Below the pieces are notes generated by a model. It was not told the origin of the DNA, made no database searches, and saw only the letters and a program-made list of their open reading frames with translations. Positions 54,113 through 64,000 of a DNA stretch of 64,000 nt are shown piece after piece (within the stretch, counting starts at the first letter, position 1; every line of letters starts with the position of its first letter). Location: assembly GCA_018114805.1 (NCBI GenBank), contig CP073042.1, positions 3,100,001-3,164,000 of the forward strand, written 5' to 3'. The stretch comes from Candidatus Streptomyces philanthi (GTDB lineage Bacteria; Actinomycetota; Actinomycetes; Streptomycetales; Streptomycetaceae). The position numbers and the translations under genes are program-made.

Positions 54113-54491
54113 TCCGTAATCGAACATCTCCCCCTGCGGGTGGACCGGCCGTGGCCGTCCCGTATCCGTTCCACGACTGCTTCCAGACCGCTCGATGAAC
54201 GCGAAACAGCGCTCCCGCAGCGATGGCGGGAGCGCCGGAGGGAGCCTCCCCACGAAGCGACGCCGCCGCACGGCGGGCCCGCCCGGTACGCGTCGGGACC
54301 GCGCGGGCGCGGCGGCACGCGAGCGCGCGCCGGAACCGTCCACAGCATGGGGACCGCCCGCGGCGCACGGGCCGGCGCGGACACGAGAGTGCGGGCACCC
54401 GAGAGTGCCGGCAGCCGAGAGTGCGGGCGCGCGAAAGCGGGGCTCCGGAGGGCGGGGCCCCATGGCGAGGGGAACGCGGCGAGGGGGAGCG

Positions 54492-56561
54492 TCAGCCGTT
54501 CTTGATGCGGTTGGTCAGCTCGGTTACTTGGTTGTAGATGGACCGCCGCTCGGCCATCAGCGCCCGGATCTTGCGGTCGGCGTGCATCACCGTCGTGTGG
54601 TCACGGCCGCCGAACTGCGCGCCGATCTTGGGCAGCGACAGGTCCGTCAGCTCGCGGCACAGGTACATCGCGATCTGCCGCGCGGTCACCAGGACCCGGC
54701 TGCGGGAGGCGCCGCACAGGTTGTCGACGGTGTGCCCGAAGTAGTCCGCGGTCGCGGCCATGATCGCGGTGGCCGTGATCTCCGGGGCCGCGTCCTCGCC
54801 GCCCGGGATCAGGTCCTTGAGCACGATCTCGGTCAGCCCCAGGTCCACCGGCTGCCGGTTGAGGCTGGCGAACGCCGTCACCCGGATCAGCGCGCCCTCC
54901 AGCTCCCGGATGTTGCGCGAGATGCGGGAGGCGATGAACTCCAGCACCTCCGGGGGCGCGTTGAGCTGTTCCTGCACCGCCTTCTTCCGGAGGATCGCGA
55001 TCCGCGTCTCCAGCTCGGGCGGCTGCACATCGGTGATCAGACCCCACTCGAAGCGGTTGCGCAGCCGGTCCTCCAGCGTCACCAACTGCTTCGGCGGCCG
55101 GTCCGACGACAGCACGATCTGCTTGTTGGCGTTGTGCAGCGTGTTGAAGGTGTGGAAGAACTCCTCCTGCGTCGACTCCTTGCTCGCGAGGAACTGGATG
55201 TCGTCCACGAGCAGGATGTCCATGTCGCGGTACCGCTTGCGGAACGCGTCCGCCTTGCCGTCGCGGATGGAGTTGATGAACTCGTTCGTGAACTCCTCCG
55301 AGCTGACGTACCGCACCCGTGTACCCGGGTAGAGGCTGCGCGCGTAGTGCCCGATCGCGTGCAGCAGGTGCGTCTTGCCGAGCCCCGACTCCCCGTAGAT
55401 GAACAGCGGGTTGTAGGCTTTGGCCGGCGCCTCTGCCACGGCCACCGCCGCCGCGTGCGCGAAGCGGTTGGAGGCGCCGATGACGAAGGTGTCGAAGAGG
55501 TACTTCGGGTTCAGCCGCGCGGTGGGCTCACCGGGGCCCGACGCCGGCGCGGGTTGCGCGGCAAGTGGTCCGGGCGCACCCGTCGGCGCGGGCGGGCCGC
55601 TGTGACCGGGGCCCTGGCCGCCGGGCCCGGAGCGGGGCAGCACGGAGGAGGGGTCGCGACGCTGCGGCTCGTAGGACGCACCCCCGTGCGCGGGCGGCCC
55701 GTGCTGGGGGTGCTGGCCCCGCTGGGCGTACGGGTACGCGTCCGGGAAGCCGCCGAGCCGGGGCTGCTGCCAGGTGTTGTAGTCGCCGCGGGATTCGGGC
55801 AGCGGGGCGCCGCCGGAGCGCGGCCAGGCGCCGGGGTCGGGGCGCTGCTGCGGGTAGTCGGGGTAGGCGGGGCGGGCGCTGGGCAGCTCGTCGCCGGGGC
55901 GGCCGTAGCTCTCGCGCCCGTCGTAGCCCTCCCGAGCCTCGCGGCTGTCGCGGGTGTCGTACGCGTCCCGCGCCTCGCGCCCGTCGTACCCCTCGCGACC
56001 CTCGTACGCCTCCCGGGCGACGGGCGTGTCGTAGGGGTCCTGCTTGTCGTAGGCGTCCCGGCCGTCGTACGGCTGCTCGTAGGCGTCGTGGGACTCGTAG
56101 TCCTCGCGGCCGCCGCCGTACCCGTCGCGCGCGTCGCGCCCGGGTCGGGCCTCCCGGCCGTCGCGCGCGTCGTAGCTGTCCCGCGCGGTGTCGCCGTAAC
56201 GGGACTGCTGACCGCCGTGGCCTTGGTGTGGGGCGGACGGGTGGTGTGGGGCGGGGCCCTGGGGCTGCGGTGCGGCGGGTTCGTTCTTGGAGTCGTCCAC
56301 CGTGATCGCGATGCGGATCGGACGGCCGCACTCGCGGCTGAGCGCGTCGCTGATCAGGGGCGCGAGCCGGCCCTCGAGCACGCCCTTGGCGAACTCGTTG
56401 GGCACCGCGAGCAGCGCCGTGTCGGCGACCAGCGCCAGCGGCTGGCAGCGGTTGATCCAGTGCTCGTCCTTGGCCTCGACGCCCTGCCCTCTGCCCTCGC
56501 CGCGGAGCTGCTCCAATACGCGTGGCCACACTGCGGCAAGATCGGCAGGTACGTCAGCCAC
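54492..56561 (-). CDS. dnaA: Chromosomal replication initiator DnaA
   Basis: The 689-residue initiator has domain I (about 1-95), a very long domain II (about 115-345), the AAA+ domain III ([29 protein letters not shown]) and domain IV with the DNA-binding signature [15 protein letters not shown]. Domain II is rich in Tyr, Asp, Arg and Gly with near-repeats such as [18 protein letters not shown], unlike the globular parts. It binds the boxes in oriC. ATG 56561 ([19 protein letters not shown]) is the normal start. A TTGTCCACC box at 56686-56694 in its promoter region is consistent with autoregulation. Confidence 0.97.
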   Translation of the reverse strand: MADVPADLAAVWPRVLEQLRGEGRGQGVEAKDEHWINRCQPLALVADTALLAVPNEFAKGVLEGRLAPLISDALSRECGRPIRIAITVDDSKNEPAAPQPQGPAPHHPSAPHQGHGGQQSRYGDTARDSYDARDGREARPGRDARDGYGGGREDYESHDAYEQPYDGRDAYDKQDPYDTPVAREAYEGREGYDGREARDAYDTRDSREAREGYDGRESYGRPGDELPSARPAYPDYPQQRPDPGAWPRSGGAPLPESRGDYNTWQQPRLGGFPDAYPYAQRGQHPQHGPPAHGGASYEPQRRDPSSVLPRSGPGGQGPGHSGPPAPTGAPGPLAAQPAPASGPGEPTARLNPKYLFDTFVIGASNRFAHAAAVAVAEAPAKAYNPLFIYGESGLGKTHLLHAIGHYARSLYPGTRVRYVSSEEFTNEFINSIRDGKADAFRKRYRDMDILLVDDIQFLASKESTQEEFFHTFNTLHNANKQIVLSSDRPPKQLVTLEDRLRNRFEWGLITDVQPPELETRIAILRKKAVQEQLNAPPEVLEFIASRISRNIRELEGALIRVTAFASLNRQPVDLGLTEIVLKDLIPGGEDAAPEITATAIMAATADYFGHTVDNLCGASRSRVLVTARQIAMYLCRELTDLSLPKIGAQFGGRDHTTVMHADRKIRALMAERRSIYNQVTELTNRIKNG

Positions 56562-56976
56562 AGGGCACGCTCACTCACTCGGAGGGGACGCCGACAGGTC
56601 CCACGAACGCGTGGTTCTTGGGACAGGCGGGAAGGATTCAGAGTTCCGCCACGGTAGTCAGGCCGACGCGCGTGGTTCAAGTCGTTGTCCACCGGGTGTG
56701 TGCAAATGTGCCATGCGGCGTCGCCTCGTGCTCTGGCGCCCCGGTATACGGTGGTGGTGGAGCGCTGCGCCCACGTTGGTTTGACCGAATGGCGTAGCCG
56801 CGCGTACCGTAACCAGGTCGAGTTGTCGATGGCTGCTGCCGGCTGCCTCCGATGGGCATACATCCACGATCCGTGGTGAGAAAGCGGTGCAATCGGGCGT
56901 ATACGAGCTTCTCGTGGGCGCACGGTGACAGCCAGGCGATGTCCCGCCACTACACATTCATTTCTGGAGCCCCCGA
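56562..56976. promoter_or_regulatory. Divergent promoter region of dnaA and rpmH
   Basis: The 415 bp contain no gene. TTGTCCACC at 56686-56694 is a DnaA-box-like site about 125 bp before dnaA. The rest must hold promoters for dnaA (left) and rpmH (right). I could not assign -10/-35 elements with confidence. Confidence 0.55.
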
Positions 56977-57114
56977 GTGAGCAAGCGCACCTTCCAGCCG
57001 AACAACCGCCGCCGCGCGAAGACCCACGGCTTCCGGCTGCGTATGCGCACCCGTGCCGGCCGCGCTATCCTCGCGTCCCGCCGTGGCAAGGGTCGCGCCC
57101 GTCTGTCCGCCTGA
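56977..57114 (+). CDS. rpmH: 50S ribosomal protein L34
   Basis: The 45-residue highly basic protein begins [19 protein letters not shown] and ends [11 protein letters not shown], the standard L34 sequence. GTG 56977 follows GGAG (56966-56969). It is divergent from dnaA and begins the rpmH-rnpA-yidD-yidC-jag-rsmG operon. Confidence 0.98.
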   Translation: MSKRTFQPNNRRRAKTHGFRLRMRTRAGRAILASRRGKGRARLSA

Positions 57115-57131
57115 CCAGCACAGGTCATGAC

Positions 57132-57554
57132 GTGCTGCCTACCGAGCATCGGCTGAGGCGGCGCGAGGACTTTGCGACCGTGGTACGCCGAGGACGCAGG
57201 GCCGGGCGCCCGCTGCTTGTCGTGCATCTGCGAAGCGGTACATCGGACCCGCACCCACCTGGAGAGCTGTCTCCCCAGGTGCGTGCGGGTTTCGTCGTCA
57301 GCAAAGCGGTCGGCAACGCCGTCACCCGAAACCTGGTGAAGCGGCGGTTGCGCCACCTGGTGCGCGACCGACTCGACCGCTTCCCCACCGGTAGCCTGGT
57401 AGTCGTACGGGCGCTGCCCGGCGCGGGCGAGGCAGGCCACGAGCAACTGGCCCGCGATCTCGACACCGCGCTACGGCGGCTGCTGGGTGGGGCCTCCCCG
57501 GTGACTCCCTCGGTGAACCTCGGGGGTCAGACCAAGGGGAGGGGGCCGCGATGA
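57132..57554 (+). CDS. rnpA: Ribonuclease P protein component
   Basis: The 140-residue protein has the RNase P signature [44 protein letters not shown]. It binds RNase P RNA and helps process the 5' ends of tRNAs. GTG 57132 ([13 protein letters not shown]) gives the conserved start, 17 bases after rpmH. The stop overlaps the yidD ATG by ATGA (57551-57554). Confidence 0.96.
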   Translation: MLPTEHRLRRREDFATVVRRGRRAGRPLLVVHLRSGTSDPHPPGELSPQVRAGFVVSKAVGNAVTRNLVKRRLRHLVRDRLDRFPTGSLVVVRALPGAGEAGHEQLARDLDTALRRLLGGASPVTPSVNLGGQTKGRGPR

Positions 57555-57868
57555 AGTACCCGCTGCTGTGGTTGATCGAGCTCTACCAGTGGACCATCAG
57601 CCCCATGTTGGGGCCGGTCTGCAAGTACTACCCGTCGTGCTCGCACTATGGCTACACGGCCATCAACGTGCACGGTGCGGTGAAGGGCACGGCGCTGACT
57701 GCCTGGCGCATTCTGCGCTGCAATCCGTGGTCGCACGGAGGTGTCGATCACGTACCCGCCCGGAAGCGTCCGGTGTGGCACCAGTGGCTGCGGAGTCGCC
57801 TGCGCGGGCACTCCACCGCCGAGCCCGCCGCGCAGCCTGAGTCTCAGCCCAACGCCCAAGGAGCCTGA
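57551..57868 (+). CDS. yidD: Membrane protein insertion efficiency factor YidD
   Basis: The 105-residue protein has the family core [35 protein letters not shown] and [15 protein letters not shown], with three conserved cysteines. It aids YidC-dependent membrane insertion. The C-terminal Ala/Gln/Pro tail is variable. It is translationally coupled to rnpA and precedes yidC by a few bases. Confidence 0.95.
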   Translation: MKYPLLWLIELYQWTISPMLGPVCKYYPSCSHYGYTAINVHGAVKGTALTAWRILRCNPWSHGGVDHVPARKRPVWHQWLRSRLRGHSTAEPAAQPESQPNAQGA

Positions 57869-57871
57869 TTC

Positions 57872-59107
57872 GTGGACACGATCCTCGGTCCTCTCTATGA
57901 CGTAGTTTCCTGGATCATCGTCCAGTTCCACTCGCTGTACAGCCTCGTCTTCGACAAGAACAGCGGCTGGGCTTGGGGCCTGTCGATCGTCTCGCTGGTG
58001 GTGCTCATCCGCATCTGCCTGATCCCGCTCTTCGTGAAGCAGATCAAGGCCACGCGGAACATGCAGGCGCTGCAGCCCCGTATGAAGGCGATCCAGGAGC
58101 GCTACAAGAGCGACAAGCACCGCCAGTCCGAAGAGATGATGAAGCTCTACAAGGAGACGGGCACCAACCCGCTCTCGAGCTGCCTGCCGATCCTCGCGCA
58201 GTCACCGTTCTTCATCGCGCTGTACCAGGTGCTCAACAAGATCGCGAACAACCATCCGGTCGGCTTCATCAACCAGGACCTGGTGGACAGCGCCCGTGAG
58301 GCGCACATCTTCGGCGCTCCGCTGTCCGTGAAGTTCATGAGCAGCGCGTCCAAGGTCGAGGGGCTCGGCGCCTCGCTCACCGACGTCCGCATCGTCACGG
58401 TCACGATGATCATCCTGATGTCGGCGTCGCAGTTCTTCACCCAGCGTCAGCTCATGACGAAGAACGTCGACCTGACGGTGAAGACGCCGTTCATGCAGCA
58501 GCAGAAGATGTTGATGTACATCTTCCCGATCATGTTCGCCGTCTTCGGCATCAACTTCCCGGTCGGTGTGCTCGTCTACTGGCTGACCACCAACGTGTGG
58601 ACCATGGGGCAGCAGATGTTCATCATCCGCCGCAACCCCACCCCCGGCAGCGTTGCCTACGCCCACCGCCAGGAGCGACTGCGGGCCAAGGGCAAGCTCA
58701 AGGAGTACCCGGAGGTCGTCGAGGCGCGACAGGCCGTCGAGACCGCCCGGGCCAACCGGCAGCAGCCCAAGAAGCAGACCAAGGCCCAGCGCCAGTCCGC
58801 GGCGGCGCAGGCCGGTGGCGGTGGCGTGAAGGCGCCGGGCGCCAAGCCCAAGCTGGACGCGACGCCCTCGGCGGGCGGGGCGAAGAGCGGGCGAGGGCAG
58901 GGCCGGGCCAGGGCCACGGCGCAGACCGGTGGCGCGAAGGGCGCCGGGACGTCCCGAGTGGGCGCCGAGAAGACCTCGCTGGAGAAGGGGAAGAAGGGGG
59001 CCCAGTCCGGCAAGTCGACCGGCAGCTCCGCCTCCGGTTCCTCGCGTAACGCCAAGTCCGGGCAGCGCAAGGGCCAGCGCGGCCCGAAGCACCCATCCAA
59101 GAAGTAA
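57872..59107 (+). CDS. yidC: Membrane protein insertase YidC
   Basis: The 411-residue insertase has membrane helices at its start ([34 protein letters not shown]), and the conserved arginine of the groove probably lies there. A cytoplasmic hairpin ([23 protein letters not shown]) and further helices ([25 protein letters not shown]) follow. The C-terminal 110 residues are very rich in Lys, Ala and Gly ([10 protein letters not shown]...[15 protein letters not shown]), a likely ribosome-binding tail. GTG 57872 is 3 bases after yidD. Confidence 0.96.
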   Translation: MDTILGPLYDVVSWIIVQFHSLYSLVFDKNSGWAWGLSIVSLVVLIRICLIPLFVKQIKATRNMQALQPRMKAIQERYKSDKHRQSEEMMKLYKETGTNPLSSCLPILAQSPFFIALYQVLNKIANNHPVGFINQDLVDSAREAHIFGAPLSVKFMSSASKVEGLGASLTDVRIVTVTMIILMSASQFFTQRQLMTKNVDLTVKTPFMQQQKMLMYIFPIMFAVFGINFPVGVLVYWLTTNVWTMGQQMFIIRRNPTPGSVAYAHRQERLRAKGKLKEYPEVVEARQAVETARANRQQPKKQTKAQRQSAAAQAGGGGVKAPGAKPKLDATPSAGGAKSGRGQGRARATAQTGGAKGAGTSRVGAEKTSLEKGKKGAQSGKSTGSSASGSSRNAKSGQRKGQRGPKHPSKK

Positions 59108-59121
59108 GAAGGAGTCCATCC

Positions 59122-59628
59122 GTGACGGAAGGCACCACCCCGGCCGAGGGTGTCGACACTCTGACCTGCCTGGAGCAGGAGGGCGAGATCGCGGCTGACT
59201 ACCTCGAGGGTCTGCTGGACATCGCTGACCTCGACGGCGACATCGACATGGATGTCGAGGCGGACCGCGCCGCGGTGTCGATCATCAGCGAATCGACCAG
59301 CCGCGACCTGCAGAAGCTGGTCGGTCGCGACGGCGAGGTGCTGGAGGCCCTGCAGGAGCTGACCCGGCTCGCGGTGCACCGGGAGACCGGCGACCGCAGC
59401 AGGCTGATGCTGGATATCGCGGGGTTCCGGGCGCGCAAGCGCACCGAGCTGTCGGAGCTGGGCGCCAAGGCCGCGGAAGAGGCCAAGGGCAGCGGACAGC
59501 CCGTGAAGCTGGACCCGATGACGCCCTTCGAGCGCAAGGTGGTGCACGACGCGGTGGCGGCGGCGGGGCTGCGGAGCGAGTCTGAGTGTGAGGAGCCCGA
59601 GCGCCGGGTGGTCGTGCTTCCCGCGTGA
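59122..59628 (+). CDS. jag: Jag/KhpB family R3H RNA-binding protein
   Basis: The 168-residue protein has a KH-like domain (about 45-95) and a C-terminal R3H domain (RSRLMLDIAGFRARKRTELSEL and LDPMTPFERKVVHDAVAAAGLRSESECEEPER). It binds RNA and is thought to affect cell-wall elongation in Gram-positives, perhaps with KhpA. It lacks the N-terminal Jag domain of firmicutes, as is common in actinobacteria. It lies 14 bp after yidC. Confidence 0.93.
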   Translation: MTEGTTPAEGVDTLTCLEQEGEIAADYLEGLLDIADLDGDIDMDVEADRAAVSIISESTSRDLQKLVGRDGEVLEALQELTRLAVHRETGDRSRLMLDIAGFRARKRTELSELGAKAAEEAKGSGQPVKLDPMTPFERKVVHDAVAAAGLRSESECEEPERRVVVLPA

Positions 59629-59755
59629 TCCGGTGACTCTCTTCCGGGCTGAGGGTTTGGGAAGAACAACCCGTACGTCCGGCCCCGTCTTTGCGCAGAC
59701 GGGGCCGATGCTTGTCAGCAAGGGCAACGGCATGTCGAGAGGAAGGACGGTCCTC

Positions 59756-60472
59756 GTGGCGGAGGCGGCGGAGGAATTTCCCCCAGCGCCGGAGGCGGCG
59801 CGGGAGGTGTTCGGCGACCGCTTTCCGGAGGTCGTGCGGTACGCCGAGCTGTTGGCCGATGTGGGCGTCACGCGCGGCCTGATCGGGCCCCGTGAGGTGC
59901 CACGGCTGTGGGAGCGACACCTGCTGAACTGCGCGGTGCTCTCGGAGGCGGTGGCCGAGGGCGTCACGGTGTGCGACGTGGGCTCGGGGGCCGGACTCCC
60001 GGGCATGCCCCTCGCCCTCACCCGACCGGACCTGCAGATCACCCTGCTGGAGCCGCTGCTGCGACGGACCAACTTCCTGCAGGAGGTCGTTGAACTCCTT
60101 GGCCTCGACCACGTCACGGTGGTCCGCGGGCGGGCCGAGGAGGTGCTGGGCAAGCTCCAGCCGGTGCACGTGGTGACCGCCCGCGCCGTGGCCCCCCTGG
60201 ACCGGCTGGCCGGCTGGGGCGTGCCGCTGCTCCGGCCGTACGGCGAGATGCTGGCGCTGAAGGGTGACACCGCCGAGGAGGAGCTCAAGAGCGCCCGGGC
60301 CGCGCTGAGCAAGCTCGGCGTAGTGGAGACCTCGGTGTTGCAGGTGGGGGAGGGCATCGTCGATCCGCCGTCCACCCTGGTGCGGGTCGAGGTGGGCGAG
60401 AGCCCGGGCGGGGTGCGGTTCGCCGCGAAGCGGGCCAAGGCGGCCCGCAAGGAGCCTCGCCGTTGTCGGTGA
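59756..60472 (+). CDS. rsmG: 16S rRNA (guanine527-N7)-methyltransferase RsmG
   Basis: The 238-residue methyltransferase has the SAM motif CDVGSGAGLPGMPLAL and later motifs LLEPLLRRTNFLQEVVELLGL and VTARAVAPLDRLAGW. It methylates G527 of 16S rRNA; loss of it gives low-level streptomycin resistance in Streptomyces. GTG 59756 (VAEAAEEFPPAPEAA) follows AGGAAGGA; ATG 59732 would add eight residues. Confidence 0.94.
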   Translation: MAEAAEEFPPAPEAAREVFGDRFPEVVRYAELLADVGVTRGLIGPREVPRLWERHLLNCAVLSEAVAEGVTVCDVGSGAGLPGMPLALTRPDLQITLLEPLLRRTNFLQEVVELLGLDHVTVVRGRAEEVLGKLQPVHVVTARAVAPLDRLAGWGVPLLRPYGEMLALKGDTAEEELKSARAALSKLGVVETSVLQVGEGIVDPPSTLVRVEVGESPGGVRFAAKRAKAARKEPRRCR

Positions 60473-60625
60473 GCGCGCGGGGACGGTTGCTCACCGTGGA
60501 TGTTCTCGTGAGGGAGAGGTGCCGGGGGAAGCGGGGGGCGTACTTCGGGCAATGCTTCATACAAGCTGCCAAGAGTACGCAGACCGGAGTGTCGGGACGT
60601 TGTGATCGGCACGCCCGTGCATCGT

Positions 60626-60639
60626 GTTTCACGTGAAAC
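60626..60639. promoter_or_regulatory. parS: parS site
   Basis: GTTTCACGTGAAAC is a perfect 14-bp parS palindrome, about 190 bp upstream of the chosen parA start. ParB loads here to form the partition complex near oriC. Confidence 0.97.
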
Positions 60640-60815
60640 GTCGTTCCCTGCTGCATGGAATCATCAGTCGCGGTCGTGCGGCTGCCGCGCCGCGCGACCC
60701 TAAACCCCGCACCAGAGCCGATTCATCCACAGGAGAACGGGCCTCGCTGGTTCCCAACCCCGAAAGCATGGCAGGCTCTGTTCGTTGCGAGCCTGATGTC
60801 GAGGAGGGTGAATCC

Positions 60816-61916
60816 TTGCGGTCCGACGCCAACATCGCGGGACCGATGACCGAACCGGTCCCCGGTCCCCGTACCGCTGAGCCCTCTCCGGGCGCGCCCG
60901 GAGGGACCTCAGCTCCGGGGGAGGATGTTTCACGTGAAACGCCGCCTCCGATGGATGCCTCGTCCGCGTACGAGGGAGAAGCCTCCGCCCCCGTCGGTCG
61001 CGCGGCGCAGCTCGCCGTAGCGGCGTTGGGGCGCGCGGGCGACGGTCTCCCCCGCCCGGAGCAGACCCGGGTGATGGTGGTCGCCAACCAGAAGGGCGGC
61101 GTCGGTAAGACCACGACGACCGTGAACCTGGCGGCCTCCCTCGCGCTGCACGGCGCCCGCGTGCTGGTCGTGGACCTGGACCCGCAGGGCAACGCCTCCA
61201 CGGCCCTCGGCATCGACCATCACGCCGAGGTTCCCTCCATCTACGACGTGCTGGTCGACAGCAAGCCGCTATCCGACGTCGTGCAGCCCGTCCCCGACGT
61301 GGAGGGACTGTTCTGCGCCCCGGCGACCATCGACCTGGCTGGCGCGGAGATCGAGCTCGTCTCGCTGGTGGCCCGGGAGAGCCGGCTGGAGCGTGCCATC
61401 CAGGCGTACGACCAGCCGCTGGACTACATCCTCATCGACTGCCCGCCCTCGCTCGGCCTGCTGACGGTCAACGCCCTGGTGGCGGGCGCGGAGGTGCTCA
61501 TCCCGATCCAGTGCGAGTACTACGCGCTGGAGGGCCTGGGCCAGCTCCTGCGCAACGTCGAGCTGGTGCGCGGACACCTGAACCGCAAGCTGCACGTCTC
61601 GACGATCCTGCTGACCATGTACGACGGCCGGACGCGGCTGGCTTCCCAGGTGGCCGACGAGGTCCGCAGCCACTTCGGGAACGAGGTGCTGCGCACGAGT
61701 ATCCCGCGCTCCGTGCGGATCTCCGAGGCCCCGAGCTACGGGCAGACGGTTCTCACCTACGATCCCGGTTCGAGCGGTGCGCTGTCCTACCTTGAGGCGG
61801 CCCGGGAGATCGCGTTGCGCGGGGCTGGTGTCTACTACGACGGGCAGCATACGCACGCGACACCGCGTGCGAACCCACAGCTTGACCAGCACACCATGTC
61901 GGAGGGGATGCAGTGA
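60816..61916 (+). CDS. parA: Chromosome partitioning ATPase ParA
   Basis: The 366-residue protein has a disordered N-terminus and a ParA ATPase domain ([55 protein letters not shown]). It organises ParB-oriC complexes in sporulating hyphae. The start is uncertain. TTG 60816 has the best Shine-Dalgarno (GAGGAGGG, 60801-60808). Other in-frame starts are ATG 60768 and ATG 60846, and an open frame runs back to GTG 60624 across a parS site. The stop overlaps the parB start by GTGA. Confidence 0.9.
   Translation: MRSDANIAGPMTEPVPGPRTAEPSPGAPGGTSAPGEDVSRETPPPMDASSAYEGEASAPVGRAAQLAVAALGRAGDGLPRPEQTRVMVVANQKGGVGKTTTTVNLAASLALHGARVLVVDLDPQGNASTALGIDHHAEVPSIYDVLVDSKPLSDVVQPVPDVEGLFCAPATIDLAGAEIELVSLVARESRLERAIQAYDQPLDYILIDCPPSLGLLTVNALVAGAEVLIPIQCEYYALEGLGQLLRNVELVRGHLNRKLHVSTILLTMYDGRTRLASQVADEVRSHFGNEVLRTSIPRSVRISEAPSYGQTVLTYDPGSSGALSYLEAAREIALRGAGVYYDGQHTHATPRANPQLDQHTMSEGMQ
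60927..60940. promoter_or_regulatory. parS: parS site inside parA
   Basis: A perfect GTTTCACGTGAAAC within the 5' coding part of parA, translated as VSRET. Confidence 0.97.
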
Positions 61917-63067
61917 CTGAGCGACGGAGAGGGCTGGGCCGCGGACTCGGTGCGCTGATTCCCGCCGCCCCCAAGGGAGCGGACGGCCCGCCGCTGCCCG
62001 CGGTGGGCGCCGGCGCGGCCTCGCCGACGGCGGTTCCGGTGCTGTCGCCGGAGCGGGGCCTGGCGGCGGCCAAGGTGACGACGCTGCCGCCCGGTGGCCA
62101 GCCCGAGGACGAGGGCGCCCCCGGGCAGAGCGTTTCACGTGAAACCGAGGACGCGGCCGTCGCGGAGCCCGCGCCCCTGAAGGCCATGGACGACGGCCTG
62201 GGCGCGCACTTCGCGGAGTTGCCGCTGGACTCCATCACGACCAACCCCCGGCAGCCGCGCACCGAGTTCGACGAGGACGCCCTCGCCGAGCTGGTCACCT
62301 CGATCCAGGAGGTCGGCCTCCTCCAGGCGATCGTGGTCCGCCAGGTCGGTCCGGAGCGCTACGAGCTCATCATGGGCGAGCGGCGCTGGCGTGCCTGCCG
62401 CGAGGCCGGTCTGACGAAGATCCCGGCGATCGTCCGGGCGACCGACGACGAGAAGATGCTGCTGGACGCGCTGCTGGAGAACCTGCACCGCGCTCAGCTC
62501 AACCCGCTGGAAGAGGCCGCCGCCTACGACCAGTTGCTCCAGGACTTCAACTGCACGCACGACGAGTTGGCCGAGCGCATCGGGCGCTCCCGCCCGCAGG
62601 TCTCCAACACCCTGCGCTTGCTGCGTCTGTCGCCGTCGGTGCAGCGGCGCGTGGCGGCCGGCGTGCTCTCGGCGGGGCACGCGCGGGCGCTGCTCTCGGT
62701 CGAGGACTCCGAGGAGCAGGACCGGCTGGCGCACCGCATCGTGGCGGAGGGGCTGTCGGTCCGCGCGGTCGAAGAGATCGTCACCCTGATGGGTTCGCAG
62801 CCGAACAGCATGCAGAAGGCCAAGCGGCCCCGGGCCGGCGCCCGGGTGTCCCCGGCCTTGACGGACCTGGCCTCGCGACTGTCGGATCGCTTCGAGACCT
62901 GTGTGAAGGTCGACCTCGGCCAGAAGAAGGGGAAGATCGTGGTCGAGTTCGCCTCGATGGACGATCTGGAGCGCATCCTCGGCACCCTGGCGCCGGGCGA
63001 GGGCCGCGTGCTGGAGCAGCGCTCCGGCACGGAGCAGGCGGCGGAGGACAATAACTCCGCTGAGTAG
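61913..63067 (+). CDS. parB: Chromosome partitioning protein ParB
   Basis: The 384-residue protein has the CTP-binding/ParB box ([48 protein letters not shown]). A helix-turn-helix ([25 protein letters not shown], about 215-240) and a C-terminal dimerisation region follow. It spreads from parS sites. GTG 61913 overlaps the parA stop. A parS lies inside its own gene. Confidence 0.96.
   Translation: MTERRRGLGRGLGALIPAAPKGADGPPLPAVGAGAASPTAVPVLSPERGLAAAKVTTLPPGGQPEDEGAPGQSVSRETEDAAVAEPAPLKAMDDGLGAHFAELPLDSITTNPRQPRTEFDEDALAELVTSIQEVGLLQAIVVRQVGPERYELIMGERRWRACREAGLTKIPAIVRATDDEKMLLDALLENLHRAQLNPLEEAAAYDQLLQDFNCTHDELAERIGRSRPQVSNTLRLLRLSPSVQRRVAAGVLSAGHARALLSVEDSEEQDRLAHRIVAEGLSVRAVEEIVTLMGSQPNSMQKAKRPRAGARVSPALTDLASRLSDRFETCVKVDLGQKKGKIVVEFASMDDLERILGTLAPGEGRVLEQRSGTEQAAEDNNSAE
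62132..62145. promoter_or_regulatory. parS: parS site inside parB
   Basis: A perfect GTTTCACGTGAAAC in the disordered N-terminal coding part of parB. Confidence 0.97.
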
Positions 63068-63077
63068 CACCCCGCTG

Positions 63078-63113
63078 GAGCGGGCCGTGCCCCGCCCGGG
63101 GCACGGCCCGCTC
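63078..63113 (+). terminator. Hairpin terminator after parB
   Basis: GAGCGGGCCGTGCCCC pairs perfectly with GGGGCACGGCCCGCTC around a short loop, 11 bp after the parB stop. Confidence 0.9.
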
Positions 63114-63327
63114 TGTGCGTGGCGGGCGGTACCGGGGAAATGTGCTCGTGGTTACGATGCGTACGAGCGGCGCGGCGACGCGCGGGCGGGCCCGCACACG
63201 GGCGGTGGCCGACGGCGCGGGACGAGGCCCGTGGGAGGCTGCTGCCGGCTTCGGGGGCGCCCGGCCGGGGCGTGGCCCACGGGTCGGCTGCACGCACCGC
63301 GGCCGATGAGGGAAGCGAGCTGGCTAC

Positions 63328-63947
63328 ATGAGGCGTCGGCTCGTACCGCTCACACTGGACAACCTCACGGACCTCCCCCAGCGCTGTCGCGCCTGCGTGT
63401 TCTGGCAACTCCACCCCGTCAGCGGCGAGGCGGCGGTCAGAGCCGGGCGCCCGGAGGTGGAAGAAGGAAGCCTGGATCTCGGCCGTGCTGCTGGAGTGGG
63501 GCTCCTGCGGCCGCGTGGTCTACGTGGACGAACTGCCGGTGGGCTTCGTGCTCTACGCGCCGCCGGCGTACGTGCCCCGCTCCCTGGCCTTTCCCGCCAG
63601 CCCGGTGGGCGCCGACGCCGTGCAACTGATGACGGCGTGGCTGATGCCCGGGTTCCAGGGGCAGGGGGTTGGTCGGGTCATGGTGCAGACCCGTGGCCAA
63701 GGACTTCATGCGGCGCGGCGTGAAGGCCGTCGAGGCGTTCGGGGACGCGCGGTGGGAGGGGCCCGCCTGCGTGTTGCCGGCCGACCACCTGCTGGCGGTG
63801 GGCTTCAAGACGGTGCGCCCGCATCCGCGTTATCCGCGGCTGCGCCTTGAGTTGCGGGCCACGATCTCCTGGAAGGAAGACGTGGAGCTGGCGTTGGACC
63901 GGCTGCTGGGGGCCGTGCAGAAGGAGCCGGTGCTGCGTCCGCTGTAG
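63328..63947 (+). pseudogene. GNAT family N-acetyltransferase, frameshifted
   Basis: The N-terminus (RRLVPLTLDNLTDLPQRCRACVFW) reads from ATG 63328. Near 63465 it shifts to a frame carrying LLEWGSCGRVVYVDELPVGFVLY and MPGFQGQGVGRVMVQ, the acetyl-CoA motif. Near 63690 it shifts back to the C-terminal part (AKDFMRRGVKAVEAFGDARW... to the stop at 63945-63947). A GNAT gene commonly follows parB in Streptomyces. As sequenced no full-length product can be made. Confidence 0.85.
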
Positions 63948-63967
63948 GTGGGCCGCGCCCGCATGCG

Positions 63968-64000
63968 CGTGGGCCCGCCCCCGAGGGGAGCGGGCCCACG
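63968..64000. terminator. Hairpin terminator at the window end
   Basis: CGTGGGCCCGC and GCGGGCCCACG form a perfect 11-bp stem. It follows the GNAT gene and probably lies between convergent genes, though the right-hand gene is outside the window. Confidence 0.8.

Noticed and set aside
54195..56657. 820-codon plus-strand frame opposite dnaA
   Set aside because: Antisense shadow of dnaA; it also runs out of the oriC flank without a ribosome binding site.

Overview
The window is high-GC DNA with the gene order of the chromosomal replication-origin region of a Streptomyces-type actinomycete. The evidence is a large multi-box oriC between dnaN and dnaA, the order gyrA-gyrB-dciA-recF-gnd-dnaN-oriC-dnaA-rpmH-rnpA-yidD-yidC-jag-rsmG-parA-parB, parS sites, and the fhaA-fhaB-pstP-rodA-pbpA-pknB cluster. 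The species cannot be told from this sequence.

Left part (1-11.4 kb): phenylacetate catabolism. paaN (open-ring aldehyde dehydrogenase) and the overlapping paaABCDE operon (phenylacetyl-CoA epoxidase) are about 4.5 kb apart. Each is preceded by the same 18-bp palindromic operator in opposite orientation, and by a pair of TTATCCACA nonamers. Between them lie a MarR regulator, a frameshifted SMR transporter and a DUF5819-HTTM-TrmH/SpoU operon, in which the HTTM gene is broken by frameshifts and an exact 19-bp tandem duplication. A rhodanese and a J-domain gene follow.

Middle part (11.4-43 kb): a DUF2252 pseudogene, a MarR regulator, a broken HxlR/azoreductase pair and tRNA-Leu lead to the conserved signalling and cell-wall operon (FhaA, FhaB, PP2C phosphatase, RodA, PBP2, PknB). 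A minus-strand operon of a small membrane protein, PabA-type amidotransferase and two class E sortases follows. Then come DUF881, CrgA, rhomboid, cyclophilin, DUF5324, an MFS remnant, a FemX-like enzyme, a two-component pair with a broken regulator, a Uma2 nuclease, tRNA-Ala, an HTH protein plus a disrupted Ser/Thr kinase, a secreted protein, DLW-39 and tRNA-Ile.

Right part (43-64 kb): the replication and segregation core, read as intact. oriC (about 53.5-54.1 kb) has some 18 DnaA-box-like nonamers. Three perfect parS sites lie in or beside parA and parB. A frameshifted GNAT gene closes the window.

A striking overall pattern is that about a dozen accessory genes carry frameshifts, nonsense codons or truncation, often several per gene, while core genes have none. 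This looks more like real decay than random read error, but only the raw reads can decide.
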